From: Moritella sp. PE36
Lineage (GTDB): Bacteria > Pseudomonadota > Gammaproteobacteria > Enterobacterales > Moritellaceae
Assembly: GCF_000170855.1 (NCBI RefSeq)
Contig: NZ_ABCQ01000005.1
Location: 93,989 to 157,988, forward strand
Reading direction: 5' to 3'
Length of the DNA stretch: 64,000 bases
Position 1 is the stretch's first letter. Every line of letters begins with the position of its first letter. Positions 45,555-57,126 of the stretch are shown here, piece after piece. The notes beneath the pieces are model-generated. The model was not told the DNA's origin. It worked only from the letters and a program-made list of their open reading frames with translations, and made no database searches. Position numbers and translations under genes: made by a program.

Positions 45555-48002
45555 TTAGACTTCGCTAGATTGCTGACTCAGCATCACATCCGATATTGTT
45601 TGTTTTACTTCGAGGGTTGTTAAACCTCGCACAACATTCGCTAACGAACTGATCTTATCTGCTTTTACTGTACCAGTATCAGACAAGTAATGTAATTCTT
45701 GCAGTTTATTGATAAAGATAGCGAATACTTTTTTATCAAAGAACTCTGGCGCACTGACGCCATTAAGCGAGGATAAACGTTCTGCAATCAGCTGGCTGCG
45801 ATCTTCAAGTTTTGTTCTTTCAATCACTTGGTCATGCTCTAACACGGTCAGTACAATGGCATAACGTTGTAATGTTTCTTGAATACTTGCTGCAAGTAAT
45901 TTTATCGACATCAGGCGTTCAGTTACAGGTGTGATCACCCCTTCTTGATTACGGATTAAACCTTGTTGTTGCATTTCAGCTAATGTGTCAGAGATACACG
46001 TACTCAATTCATCTGCTGCATATTTCAAGAATAGCTCAGCTTGAATTAAGGGGTACAGTTGGCAAACCTTGGCATTAATTTCTTCTATACTAGTTTGCGC
46101 TTTCTCTGTCACTATCGCGGCGATTAATGACGGGAGTGCAAACAGGTGTAAAATATTGTTACGGTAGAAAGTTAATAGCACCGCTTGTTCATATGACATA
46201 GAGAGCATTTGTCCTAAGCTATCTTCACGTACGGTGAATTTTTTCAGTGCGATCGCTTGATCAAGAATTTCTTCGGCACTGTTTTCCGGCAAGGTACTGA
46301 ATTCGCTATACGGATTATTACGCAGTAGTTTTAAATAACTATCAATTTGTTTAACTAAAATTTCTCGGCTCAATGCCTTGTGTGGCGCGGCATGTAAAAT
46401 TAATGCGCAAATAGTTAAGGCGTTTACTGCTGCGGCACTGTTGATATTCACCATTACTTGATTGGCGAGTTCACGGGTTGTTTGGTTTAACCAAGCTGGT
46501 TGTTCTTCAACGGGCATATTTATGTCATCACGCCAGTTTTCCACGTGTTTGTTTAAATATTGGTTAAGGTTGATCGGCTCACCAAAGTTAACAAATGCTT
46601 GGCCGTAATTTTTAAGTTTTTTGGCGATCCCAAATATTTGGAATACACTTTCTTTTTTCTTATTGGCACCGGATAATTCTTTTACGTAAGTACTAACTTC
46701 CATCACGTGATCGTAACCAAGGTATACAGGGACTAACGTAATCGGTCGGCTTTGCTCTTTTAACATCGCTTGTAATGTCATGTTAAGCATACCGGTTTTT
46801 GGCGGTAATAAACGTCCGGTACGGCTGCGACCACCCTCAGTAAAGAACTCAACAGAATAACCTTTTGAGAATAATAAGCTGAGGTACTCTCTAAAAATGG
46901 TCGCATACAGTTTGTTCCCCTTAAATGTGCGGCGTAAAAAGAATGCACCACCACGACGGAACATTGGCCCCGCAGGGAAGAAGTTAAGGTTAATACCGGC
47001 GGCAATATGTGGGGGGATCAAACCTTCATTGTAAATAACGTAAGAAATAAGCAAATAATCCATGTGACTGCGATGACAAGGCATAAAGACAATTTCATGG
47101 CCATCGGCGGCCAGTTTACGCACTTGTTCGGCGTTGTTAACCTTGATTCCACTGTAGATCTTATTCCATATCCAGCCTAGAAAATTACTGGTGTTTTTTA
47201 CAAATTTATAAGAAAAATCACTGACGATTTCATCGATATAATCATTCGCCCGTTTTTCCGCTTTTTGCGCTGAAATATTTTGTTCTTCGATTTCAACTTG
47301 GATGGCTTTTTTAACTTCTGGATTACGCAGCAGTTGCTCAAATAGTTGATAACGATTCGGCAGTTTCGGTCCCGATGCGGCTAGTTTTTGACGACTGAAG
47401 TGGATCTTGGCGACTCGAATTAATTTTTGCGCAAGTTTTTCATCACTACCATGCTGATCGGCCATGAAACGTAGTGATACGGGTTTATTAAAACGGACTA
47501 AGTTGTCTTTGCGGTTAAGGCCAACAATGAGGGTTTTCCGTAAATGACTTGGAGAAATACTGTTCGCTAATGACAGTAGCGGTACTTGACCTTCTTTACC
47601 CGGTGCGCGTCCCCAAAATAATGAGACGGGCATTAACTGAATATCAAGGACTTTATCATCTTTGTGTAAGCGTAATAGCTGTTGAAATTCGTTAAAAAAT
47701 ACGTTTTTATCTTTTACTTTGCCAAACAGTGGCGCTGGGTTATCTAAGCAAACATAACTGGGAATGATGACTCCATTCACTTTAATTGGCGTAAGTGGGT
47801 CTGGTAAGCCTCGTTCTTTACAGGCACGTTGTAATGCGACCAGATCTGTCATCGATTTAGTTTTCAAAACATAAACAATAGGACGCATTAAATCTAACTT
47901 TAGAGCATCAACTGGGTTGTCTGGTACGTATTGAGATTTAACTAAGCCGTTAACGAAACTTCGACTTAACATTGACGGTGTTTGTTGCATAAGTGTTATC
48001 AT
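45555..48002 (-). CDS. plsB: Glycerol-3-phosphate 1-O-acyltransferase
   Basis: An 815-aa inner-membrane enzyme that starts phospholipid synthesis. Catalytic HX4D motif is in FMPCHRSHMDYLLISY; further PlsB motifs are GAFFLRRTFKGN, FFTEGGRSRTGRLLPPKTG and ITLVPVYLGYDHVME. The length matches E. coli PlsB (about 807). ATG 48002 or 47990 could be the start; neither has a clear ribosome binding site. It is divergent from lexA as in related bacteria. Confidence 0.97.
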   Translation of the reverse strand: MITLMQQTPSMLSRSFVNGLVKSQYVPDNPVDALKLDLMRPIVYVLKTKSMTDLVALQRACKERGLPDPLTPIKVNGVIIPSYVCLDNPAPLFGKVKDKNVFFNEFQQLLRLHKDDKVLDIQLMPVSLFWGRAPGKEGQVPLLSLANSISPSHLRKTLIVGLNRKDNLVRFNKPVSLRFMADQHGSDEKLAQKLIRVAKIHFSRQKLAASGPKLPNRYQLFEQLLRNPEVKKAIQVEIEEQNISAQKAEKRANDYIDEIVSDFSYKFVKNTSNFLGWIWNKIYSGIKVNNAEQVRKLAADGHEIVFMPCHRSHMDYLLISYVIYNEGLIPPHIAAGINLNFFPAGPMFRRGGAFFLRRTFKGNKLYATIFREYLSLLFSKGYSVEFFTEGGRSRTGRLLPPKTGMLNMTLQAMLKEQSRPITLVPVYLGYDHVMEVSTYVKELSGANKKKESVFQIFGIAKKLKNYGQAFVNFGEPINLNQYLNKHVENWRDDINMPVEEQPAWLNQTTRELANQVMVNINSAAAVNALTICALILHAAPHKALSREILVKQIDSYLKLLRNNPYSEFSTLPENSAEEILDQAIALKKFTVREDSLGQMLSMSYEQAVLLTFYRNNILHLFALPSLIAAIVTEKAQTSIEEINAKVCQLYPLIQAELFLKYAADELSTCISDTLAEMQQQGLIRNQEGVITPVTERLMSIKLLAASIQETLQRYAIVLTVLEHDQVIERTKLEDRSQLIAERLSSLNGVSAPEFFDKKVFAIFINKLQELHYLSDTGTVKADKISSLANVVRGLTTLEVKQTISDVMLSQQSSEV

Positions 48003-48139
48003 TCTGTTGATTAAAGTGCGAGAGTGCTTACTCCAATAATATCAGATGTGTAGTCATAAATCTGTGTTTAAGCGTCGGCAAGCGATTAATTCATTATTAT
48101 CCAGATATCCCCACTGCTAATATTGCAAACTTGATATTA

Positions 48140-48155
48140 CTGTATATAATTACAA
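48140..48155 (+). promoter_or_regulatory. LexA box 1 upstream of lexA
   Basis: CTGT-ATATAATT-ACAA, one base from the CTGT-N8-ACAG consensus. Twenty bases from box 2, about two helical turns, as at E. coli lexA. Confidence 0.8.
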
Positions 48156-48159
48156 GAAA

Positions 48160-48175
48160 CTGTATATAAAACCAG
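48160..48175 (+). promoter_or_regulatory. LexA box 2 upstream of lexA
   Basis: CTGT-ATATAAAA-CCAG, one base from consensus, 12 bases before the lexA start; the E. coli gene's second box has the same CCAG end. Confidence 0.8.
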
Positions 48176-48187
48176 TTAGGGTTCATG

Positions 48188-48811
48188 ATGAAAGCATTGA
48201 CACAAAGACAAGCAGAAGTACTTGAATTAGTTAAACAACATATTAAAAATACCGGTATGCCACCGACCCGAGCTGAAATTGCGAAGGAACTTGGTTTTCG
48301 TTCACCTAATGCGGCTGAAGAACATTTAAAAGCATTAGCACGAAAAGGTCATATTGAAATTCTAGCGGGCACCTCACGTGGTCTTCGCTTGTTGGTTAAT
48401 GCTGAAGACGCCAGCAATGATAAGGGTTTACCTTTAATCGGACAGGTTGCTGCCGGCGAACCAATTTTAGCGCAAGAGCATATTGAAGCGCACTACAATG
48501 TCGATCCATCGATGTTCACGCCAAATGCAGATTTTTTATTGCGGGTACGCGGTGAGAGCATGCGTAACATTGGTATTATGGATGGTGATTTATTAGCGGT
48601 ACATAAAACCAAAAATGTCAGTAAAGGCCAAGTTGTTGTTGCACGTGTTGATGATGAAGTCACCGTGAAACGTTTTGAGCAACAAGGCAATGAAATCTTA
48701 TTACATCCTGAAAATGATGAAATGAGCACAATACGTGTCGATTTAAATTTCCAAAGCTTTGATATTGAGGGGGTTGCTGTCGGTATTATTCGTAATACAG
48801 ACTGGATGTAA
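48188..48811 (+). CDS. lexA: LexA repressor
   Basis: A 207-aa SOS repressor. The winged HTH reads [27 protein letters not shown]; the self-cleavage Ala-Gly lies in [12 protein letters not shown]; the Ser is in [15 protein letters not shown] and the Lys in DDEVTVKRF. The second of two adjacent ATGs (48188) gives the better spacing to AGGG. Autoregulated through the two boxes upstream. Confidence 0.97.
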   Translation: MKALTQRQAEVLELVKQHIKNTGMPPTRAEIAKELGFRSPNAAEEHLKALARKGHIEILAGTSRGLRLLVNAEDASNDKGLPLIGQVAAGEPILAQEHIEAHYNVDPSMFTPNADFLLRVRGESMRNIGIMDGDLLAVHKTKNVSKGQVVVARVDDEVTVKRFEQQGNEILLHPENDEMSTIRVDLNFQSFDIEGVAVGIIRNTDWM

Positions 48812-49056
48812 TCACACTTATCTCCGCTACTCTGAGGGTAGATAGTTAATGTTCTCACGACTATCTATCTCTATCTATCTTTTGTCCTCCTGATTATGCT
48901 GTAATTTATAGAAAACCATTTCCAATTATGCTCTCAGATCACAGTTCTCTGCATTGCCTGCTTATTTATAAAATCTTTTCCTATACTCAACACGAGTTAT
49001 AAAATACTTAATGAATTTATTTTCTGCTACGCTAGCGTAAATACAGGATTAGTTTT

Positions 49057-49344
49057 ATGGAACAAAGCCCTATCACCATGGAATTAGGTGAGAAGATCGA
49101 TATCACCGCGATTGCTACACTTAAGACGACACTTGCTCAGTTACCGATCAATGCGGAACCTCAACTTCTCGATGCCAGTCATGTTACTCATATTGACAGT
49201 GCTTCTTGCCAACTTTTTTATGCTTACGCTCAACATCTTGCGATACATAACACAACACTGGTGTTTCTATCGCCATCGGATAAATTTATGGCGGTGGTGA
49301 AAGCGTTAGGATTTGACACCGACTTTAATTATGCATCAATGTAA
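49057..49344 (+). CDS. STAS-domain protein of the chemosensory operon
   Basis: A 95-aa single STAS domain: acidic start, LDASHVTHIDSASCQLFYAYAQ as the central strand-loop-helix (the phosphorylatable Ser position of anti-anti-sigma factors is in DSAS), and closing VVKALGFDTDFNY. It is the first gene of the che cluster, nine bases before the CheY-like gene. Such STAS proteins accompany alternative che systems; the partner is unknown. Confidence 0.85.
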   Translation: MEQSPITMELGEKIDITAIATLKTTLAQLPINAEPQLLDASHVTHIDSASCQLFYAYAQHLAIHNTTLVFLSPSDKFMAVVKALGFDTDFNYASM

Positions 49345-49353
49345 GGATCTGTA

Positions 49354-49716
49354 ATGAAACGAATATTAGCGGTAGATGATTCGGTATCCATTCGTGAAAT
49401 GGTGCAGTTTACTTTAAAGCAGGCGGGTTACCAGGTTGACTCTGCCGTCGATGGTGTTGATGGGTTAGCAAAAGCTAAAACCGGAAACTTTGATCTTATT
49501 ATTTCAGATATTAATATGCCACGGATGGACGGCATTAGCTTAATTCGTAAATTACGTAGTGAAAGTGCGTATAAATTTACGCCAATTCTAATGTTAACGA
49601 CTGAATCGGGTACAGATAAAAAAATGGCAGGAAAATCTGCAGGTGCAACAGGCTGGATAGTGAAACCATTTAATCCAGAAAAACTCATTGCTACTGTCAA
49701 AAAAGTATTGAGGTAA
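49354..49716 (+). CDS. CheY-like single-domain response regulator
   Basis: A 120-aa receiver domain: D8-D9, phospho-acceptor D52 in LIISDINMPRMDG, Thr in MLTTES and Lys in WIVKPFNPEK. No output domain. AAGGA precedes the ATG. It is two bases before cheA and is the expected CheA target. Confidence 0.92.
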   Translation: MKRILAVDDSVSIREMVQFTLKQAGYQVDSAVDGVDGLAKAKTGNFDLIISDINMPRMDGISLIRKLRSESAYKFTPILMLTTESGTDKKMAGKSAGATGWIVKPFNPEKLIATVKKVLR

Positions 49717-49718
49717 GC

Positions 49719-51767
49719 ATGGATATCGATCTTAAACAGTTTCATCAAGTGTTTATTGAAGAGTGTCTAGAAGGACTGGAGGTGATGGAAGCTGAACTGC
49801 TAAAGTTAAATCCTGGCTCGGTAGATAGCGAAGTCATTAATACAATTTTTAGAGTCGCTCACTCAATTAAGGGCGGTGCAGGCACATTCGGGTTTCATCA
49901 ATTAACGGCATTTACTCACGTAGCCGAAACCTTACTTGATGATTTACGCGCAGAAAAACTGACCCTTATCGATGGTCATATTAACCTTTTTTTACAAACT
50001 GTAGATTGTTTAAGAGCGTGGATCCAACTGTTAGCGGATGATTCGGAATCAATTCCTGATGCGGCAGAAAGCTTAAAACAGCAATATAATCAATTCTTAC
50101 AACTCGATGTTAATCAGGACCTATCATCTACGGGTGATGAGCCGCTAGCTAAGCCGCCAGTGATGAAGGGACTCGATGATGGTGATTGGTTGATTCACTT
50201 TGTTCCTGGGCAAGATATTTTAAAACAAGGTAACGAGCCGCGTTTAATTTTTGCTGAGTTACAAGATATGGGTGAACTTAAGGTGATGCCTAAATTTGAC
50301 AATATACCTTCGTGGAATAATTTATCACCTGAAGATATCTATGTAACTTGGGATCTTGAATTAATCAGTCAGGTAAGTGAAGCACAAATAAAAGAAGCCT
50401 TTGAGTGGGTCGAAGATGAATCAACCATTATCATTACAACTCCAAGTACGCGAACTCAATCAATAGCAAGTGAGACATTGGCTACTGATAATAAGATGTT
50501 AGCAGAGTCGAAACCTTCTCCAGTTACAACAAACAAAATAACGAAGACTAAATCGCCTGAAACGAATTCAATTCGCGTATCCATCGATAAAGTCGATGCT
50601 TTAATCAATATGGTTGGTGAACTTGTGATCACGCAAGCAATGTTGGAAGAACTCGGGCAAGACTTTTCTGTTGAAAAACTACCGGAATTAAAAAAAGGAC
50701 TGACTCAGCTCTCTCAACATACCCGAGAAATGCAAGATAGTGTGATGAAAATTAGGATGTTACCGATTCAATTTGCCTTTAATCGTATTCCCAGAATGGT
50801 CCGAGATTTAAGTGCTCAATTAGGTAAAAACGTCGTGCTTAGAATACACGGCGAAGAAACGGAACTGGATAAGATCATGCTGGAAAAGCTCTCTGATCCC
50901 ATTGTGCATCTTGTTCGTAACGCCTTAGACCATGGCATTGAAACCATTGAAGAGCGGAAACTTGCAGGAAAAAGTGACGTCGCTTACCTTGATATTAATG
51001 CTTTCCATCAAGGTGGCGAGATTATTGTTGAGATCCGAGATGATGGCCGAGGGTTAAACAGAGATAAGATCCATGCCAAGGCTATTGAAAAGGGCATCGC
51101 GAATAAAGATCAGCGTTATAGTGATAATCAAATCGATGAATTTATATTTTCGCCTGGTTTTTCAACCGTCGAAACGGTGAGTGATATCTCTGGGCGTGGG
51201 GTCGGTATGGATGTCGTAAAGCGCAACATTGAATCGCTCGGTGGTGATATTAAAATTGAATCCACGACAGGGGAAGGCAGTTGTTTCTCGATCCGTTTAC
51301 CGTTGACGCTCTCTATTATGGATGGTCAACTCGTCAAAATCGGCAGTAAAACCTATATATTACCGATCATGTCAATTATTGAATCGTTGCAGTTAAAAGA
51401 TGGCATGGTGACCAAGTTGGCCGATGATACCGAGGTATTTAAACTCCGGGATGAATTCATCTCTATCATTCGCTTATACAAAGTACTGAATCATAAAACC
51501 AATCTCAAGTGTATTACCGATGGTTTATTAGTTGTTGTTGAATGTGGCAATCAAAAATATGGTTTATTGGTTGACGATTTAGCAGCGCAACAACAGGTTG
51601 TTATAAAAAATCTAGAAGAAAATTTTATGAAGGTAAGCTGTGTATCCGGCGCTACTATTTTAGGTAATGGCACGGTTGCGTTAATTTTAGATATTGCTGA
51701 TATTGTAAAACGTGTGACCAATGAACGCCATCAACAGCAAGGTCCGCGTGCACATGTTGCCGCTTAA
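49719..51767 (+). CDS. cheA: Chemotaxis histidine kinase CheA
   Basis: A 682-aa kinase. P1 Hpt has H48 in RVAHSIKGGAGTFGF; residues 140-240 form a divergent P2-like region; P3 dimerisation has DKVDALINMVGELVITQAML; P4 ATPase has LVRNALDHGIE, DDGRGLNRDKI, FSTVETVSDISGRGVGMDVVK and GSCFSIRLPLTLSI; the C-terminus is the CheW-like P5. Overlapping spacing with its neighbours indicates one operon. Confidence 0.95.
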   Translation: MDIDLKQFHQVFIEECLEGLEVMEAELLKLNPGSVDSEVINTIFRVAHSIKGGAGTFGFHQLTAFTHVAETLLDDLRAEKLTLIDGHINLFLQTVDCLRAWIQLLADDSESIPDAAESLKQQYNQFLQLDVNQDLSSTGDEPLAKPPVMKGLDDGDWLIHFVPGQDILKQGNEPRLIFAELQDMGELKVMPKFDNIPSWNNLSPEDIYVTWDLELISQVSEAQIKEAFEWVEDESTIIITTPSTRTQSIASETLATDNKMLAESKPSPVTTNKITKTKSPETNSIRVSIDKVDALINMVGELVITQAMLEELGQDFSVEKLPELKKGLTQLSQHTREMQDSVMKIRMLPIQFAFNRIPRMVRDLSAQLGKNVVLRIHGEETELDKIMLEKLSDPIVHLVRNALDHGIETIEERKLAGKSDVAYLDINAFHQGGEIIVEIRDDGRGLNRDKIHAKAIEKGIANKDQRYSDNQIDEFIFSPGFSTVETVSDISGRGVGMDVVKRNIESLGGDIKIESTTGEGSCFSIRLPLTLSIMDGQLVKIGSKTYILPIMSIIESLQLKDGMVTKLADDTEVFKLRDEFISIIRLYKVLNHKTNLKCITDGLLVVVECGNQKYGLLVDDLAAQQQVVIKNLEENFMKVSCVSGATILGNGTVALILDIADIVKRVTNERHQQQGPRAHVAA

Positions 51768-51784
51768 AATAGGACGGAATAGGT

Positions 51785-52321
51785 ATGGAAAATAATAGGC
51801 TGACCGACATCGAGATGGGTGAACAATCCACGCAGTTTTTGACTTTTATAATGGCTGAAGAAGAATATGGTGTGGAAATATTAGATGTACAAGAGATCCG
51901 TGGCTGGGAGGCATGTACAGAGATCCCCAATATGCCTGCTTATGTTAAAGGCGTCATTAATTTACGCGGCACGATCGTCCCGATAGTCGATTTACGCCAG
52001 AAATTTGGTTTAGAACATATTGAATACAGTGCCATCACTGTCGTGATCGTAGTAAAAGTATTGGTCGATGACAAATCCAAGGTGATGGGACTTGTTGTTG
52101 ATGCTGTTTCAGATGTACACACTATTGCACATAGTGAGATTAATTTACCGCCACAATTAGGTCCAGATAATGGCCCGAGTGTCATTCGCGGATTGGTCTC
52201 AATTAAAGATAAAATGGTGGTGTTATTAAGCTCAAGTTTATTGTTGGATTTAGAGCAATTTCAAGATATTGAAAATATGAATGTGCATAATGCACAGGCA
52301 TCAATAGTTGCCAATGGTTAG
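51785..52321 (+). CDS. cheW: Chemotaxis coupling protein CheW
   Basis: A 178-aa CheW domain: FLTFIMAEEEYGVEILDVQEIRGW, IPNMPAYVKGVINLRGTIVPIVDLRQKFGL and GLVVDAVSDVHTI. It links the MCP to CheA. It follows cheA by 17 bases and overlaps cheR. Confidence 0.95.
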   Translation: MENNRLTDIEMGEQSTQFLTFIMAEEEYGVEILDVQEIRGWEACTEIPNMPAYVKGVINLRGTIVPIVDLRQKFGLEHIEYSAITVVIVVKVLVDDKSKVMGLVVDAVSDVHTIAHSEINLPPQLGPDNGPSVIRGLVSIKDKMVVLLSSSLLLDLEQFQDIENMNVHNAQASIVANG

Positions 52322-53162
52322 TCTCGTAATACCACGATTAAGTGGCGATATTTTCGGGTTGCTATCAAATAGCCTGATTATGCAGGATGCTGAATTTCAA
52401 TATCTATCGCAACTGGCTTTTCAAAAATCAGGTATTGTGATCAATGGATCCAAACGCGATATGCTTTATGGCCGAGTCATGAAAAGGATCCGTCATCTGA
52501 GATTAAGTGGATTTTCAGCTTACTGTGAGTTATTACAAGATAGTTACACTGGTGAATTGAGCGAATTTATTAATGCGATCACGACGAATTTAACCGCCTT
52601 CTTTCGTGAAGAATATCATTTTGATTTTTTACAGAAAGTGGCGTTACCAGAATTTAAGTCCAATAACACAGATAAGAAACTAAGGATCTGGTCTGCGGGT
52701 TGTTCCACGGGTCAGGAGCCATATTCAATTGCTATGAGTATTGAGAGTCAATTACCTCATTGGGATGCAAAGATATTAGCAACAGATTTAGATAGTGATG
52801 TTTTATGTCGTGCGCAGCATGGTATTTATGCTGATCTTGTGGGTATTCCAATCGCTTATCGCACCCAGTATTGCTCAGATATGAATACCCATCATCAGTA
52901 TGTTATGGATGAAAAAGTGAAACAGTTGATTTCGTTTAAACAGCTGAACTTGCTAGAACCATGGCCAATGACAGGTCTTTTTGATGTAATATTTTGCCGT
53001 AATGTCTTAATTTATTTTAATGATGAAACGAAGAAAAAACTGGTGCAAAGGTTCTACTCATTACTTAAACCGGGTGGTTATCTTTTTATTGGCCATTCTG
53101 AAAGTCTGCAAAGTTATAACACCCATTTTAGTCTTGTCGGTCAAACGATTTATCAACGTTAA
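52314..53162 (+). CDS. cheR: Chemotaxis protein methyltransferase CheR
   Basis: 282 aa from ATG 52314 (overlaps cheW by eight bases); ATG 52380 is an alternative that begins at the usual family N-terminus (DAEFQYLSQLAFQKSGI). The SAM domain has RIWSAGCSTGQEPYSIAM, ILATDLDSDVL and FDVIFCRNVLIYF; it methylates MCP glutamates. Neither start has a good ribosome binding site, so translation is probably coupled to cheW. Confidence 0.92.
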   Translation: MVSLVIPRLSGDIFGLLSNSLIMQDAEFQYLSQLAFQKSGIVINGSKRDMLYGRVMKRIRHLRLSGFSAYCELLQDSYTGELSEFINAITTNLTAFFREEYHFDFLQKVALPEFKSNNTDKKLRIWSAGCSTGQEPYSIAMSIESQLPHWDAKILATDLDSDVLCRAQHGIYADLVGIPIAYRTQYCSDMNTHHQYVMDEKVKQLISFKQLNLLEPWPMTGLFDVIFCRNVLIYFNDETKKKLVQRFYSLLKPGGYLFIGHSESLQSYNTHFSLVGQTIYQR

Positions 53163-53208
53163 CCTTGTTATTATTTTCATATATTAACGACACTATAAGG
53201 ATCCTTTT

Positions 53209-54273
53209 ATGCCGAAAATAAAAGTGCTGGTTGTCGATGACTCTGCATTAATGCGAAAAATATTAACCACACTACTCAGCTCTGATCTGGGGATTGATGT
53301 CGTTGGTAGCGCGATTGATCCTTTTGATGCGCGCGAAAAAATTAAAAAATTACATCCCGATGTATTAACGCTTGATGTTGAAATGCCGGGAATGAACGGT
53401 TTATCTTTTTTAGATAACTTAATGCGATTACGTCCTATGCCTGTTGTCATGGTCTCAACACTGACGTCACAAGGTGCGCCAGTGACATTAAAAGCGCTGG
53501 AGTTAGGGGCGTTTGATTTTATTGCGAAGCCTACTGATAACAGTATCCAATCATTGGGTGATTTTGGCGATGAACTTTGTACTAAAGTTAAATTAGCCTG
53601 CCGTGCAAATTTACGTGTCATGCGAGAACCGCAAACAACTTTGCTTACAAGCCAAGAAATACAAGAAGATAGATTAATCGCTATTGGTGCATCAACGGGG
53701 GGAACTGAAGCATTAAGAGAGTTATTAACCCCATTAGTACCACCTTTTCCTCCTATTGTTGTGGCTCAGCATATTCCCAAACATTTTAGCGGGGCATTCG
53801 CCAAACGCCTAAATGATAATTGCTGCTTAACTGTGATTGAAGTAACAAGTGAAGAAGTCATTAAACCTAACCATGTGTACATAGCGCCTGGAGATTGCCA
53901 TTTAAAAGTGCAGCGATCCGGACTGCGTTATACTTGCCAATTAGACGATGGCCCTGCTGTAAATCGACACAAACCGTCTGTTGATGTGTTACTGGGATCT
54001 GTCGCTAAGACCTATGGTGATAAAGCCATAGGGGTGATGTTGACCGGAATGGGGAAGGATGGTGCCGGAGGATTATTGGCTATGCGTCAAGCAGGTGCTT
54101 TAACCATAGCACAAGATGAAGCGTCATCCGTTGTCTGGGGCATGCCTGGTGCCGCCGTCAGGCTTGGCGCGGCTATGGACATATTAAGCTTGCCGCTCAT
54201 TGCGCCTAAGTTAGCCGCATTAGTGCAGAAGAAAACAGACAAAGTTAAAAGGGCTGCTTATGACACGATTTAG
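53209..54273 (+). CDS. cheB: Protein-glutamate methylesterase CheB
   Basis: 354 aa: receiver domain with D56 in [13 protein letters not shown], linker, then methylesterase with catalytic Ser in [12 protein letters not shown], His in [10 protein letters not shown] and Asp in [12 protein letters not shown]. It demethylates or deamidates MCPs. Its end overlaps the MCP gene by 14 bases. Confidence 0.96.
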   Translation: MPKIKVLVVDDSALMRKILTTLLSSDLGIDVVGSAIDPFDAREKIKKLHPDVLTLDVEMPGMNGLSFLDNLMRLRPMPVVMVSTLTSQGAPVTLKALELGAFDFIAKPTDNSIQSLGDFGDELCTKVKLACRANLRVMREPQTTLLTSQEIQEDRLIAIGASTGGTEALRELLTPLVPPFPPIVVAQHIPKHFSGAFAKRLNDNCCLTVIEVTSEEVIKPNHVYIAPGDCHLKVQRSGLRYTCQLDDGPAVNRHKPSVDVLLGSVAKTYGDKAIGVMLTGMGKDGAGGLLAMRQAGALTIAQDEASSVVWGMPGAAVRLGAAMDILSLPLIAPKLAALVQKKTDKVKRAAYDTI

Positions 54274-55471
54274 TTTATTTCAAGGTGCTGCGCTATTGCC
54301 ATTATTACTCATGTTAGTTCTGCAAGAGTGGCTTGCTGCAGGTGCCGCTGTGGTGACATTAATATTTGTGTTGATAGCGGTTGTGTCAGCTAAAAAACGG
54401 TCAGAGAAGCAAAGGTTAGAGGCGCAAGATCAAGAAGTACTTGAAAATAGCACCGCAGTGAATACCAAAGCGATGTTGGTCGCTATGCTGCAGCAAGAGA
54501 TCCCACCACACATTGATGAGTTAAAAAATGATTTAAATAAAACTCAGAATATTAATAGCGAATCATTTTCCACTTTAAATAGTGCTTTTTTTGAATTATT
54601 GCGCATGTCAGCAGAGCAATCCGCATCTTTACATAAAGTACTGCTCAGTATTTCTAAAGATAAAGCCTTAGCCCTAACAGGGGAGGAATATGATGATCCT
54701 GATGCTATTGATTTAAAAATATTCATTGAATCAACACACCAATTTCTCAATATTTGTTCTGATTTAATGATGGAGACGACAGCGCAGAGTAATGAGGCGG
54801 TAAATAAGATCGCAGTGATGGAAAGTCAGATGAATAATATTAATGGGCTTGTTGATAATGCACAGAAAATCGCTAGTCAAACCAATTTACTTTCCTTGAA
54901 CGCAGCCATTGAAGCCGCTCGGGCAGGTGAGATGGGACGTGGTTTTGCCGTTGTAGCACAAGAAATTCGGTTATTATCTGATACTTCAAATAAATTTAAT
55001 GAGCAGATCAGAGGGCAAGTGACACAAGCGATGACCACATTCGTCGAAGCGAAATCAATGGTTGAATCATTAGCGAAAGATAATGCTGAAAAGTCATCAC
55101 AGACACAAGCGCGGTTACAGCAAGAATTAATTAAATTTGCGCAGTTAGAAGAAAATTTAGAAACGAACTTAGATAACCTCATGAGTTTATCTGTCGATAC
55201 CCAAGCATGTGTTAATGATTCAGTTAGAAGTCTGCAGGTTGAAGATATTATCAGCCAATTATCGGAACATAATGTGTTGCAAGCGGAGAATATGAAACAA
55301 GTATTACTGGCGTGTAGCGAGTTGTTATCTGCAGAGGAAGATGCCGAACAAGATACCTTTATTGATAAACTGAAAGCTGCCGCGGAACAGCTCAAGCAGC
55401 AGTCACTGCAAGTGCAAAACAAGACGATTAGCTCGGGGTCTATGGATGAAGGTGAAATTGAACTGTTTTAG
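54260..55471 (+). CDS. Short methyl-accepting chemotaxis protein without periplasmic sensor
   Basis: A 403-aa MCP. Two close hydrophobic segments (residues 7-22 and 26-43) form a hairpin with no periplasmic domain; a helical cytoplasmic part follows with the hairpin tip [35 protein letters not shown]. No HAMP domain is evident, and the C-terminus ends EGEIELF, without the CheR/CheB pentapeptide of NWxxF type. It is the receptor of this operon, and may sense cytoplasmic or membrane signals. Confidence 0.9.
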   Translation: MTRFSLFQGAALLPLLLMLVLQEWLAAGAAVVTLIFVLIAVVSAKKRSEKQRLEAQDQEVLENSTAVNTKAMLVAMLQQEIPPHIDELKNDLNKTQNINSESFSTLNSAFFELLRMSAEQSASLHKVLLSISKDKALALTGEEYDDPDAIDLKIFIESTHQFLNICSDLMMETTAQSNEAVNKIAVMESQMNNINGLVDNAQKIASQTNLLSLNAAIEAARAGEMGRGFAVVAQEIRLLSDTSNKFNEQIRGQVTQAMTTFVEAKSMVESLAKDNAEKSSQTQARLQQELIKFAQLEENLETNLDNLMSLSVDTQACVNDSVRSLQVEDIISQLSEHNVLQAENMKQVLLACSELLSAEEDAEQDTFIDKLKAAAEQLKQQSLQVQNKTISSGSMDEGEIELF

Positions 55472-57068
<1,597 letters not shown>

Positions 57069-57077
57069 TTAAAATAT

Positions 57078-57108
57078 GCCCCGCTATTGAGCATCTAAAT
57101 AGCGGGGC
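57078..57108 (+). terminator. Intercistronic hairpin between frmA and frmB
   Basis: Perfect 11-base stem GCCCCGCTATT/AATAGCGGGGC with a nine-base loop, nine bases after frmA and 18 before frmB. It has no T-run, so partial termination or transcript stabilisation rather than full stop is likely. Confidence 0.65.
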
Positions 57109-57126
57109 GACGAGTAAAGGTTTGTC

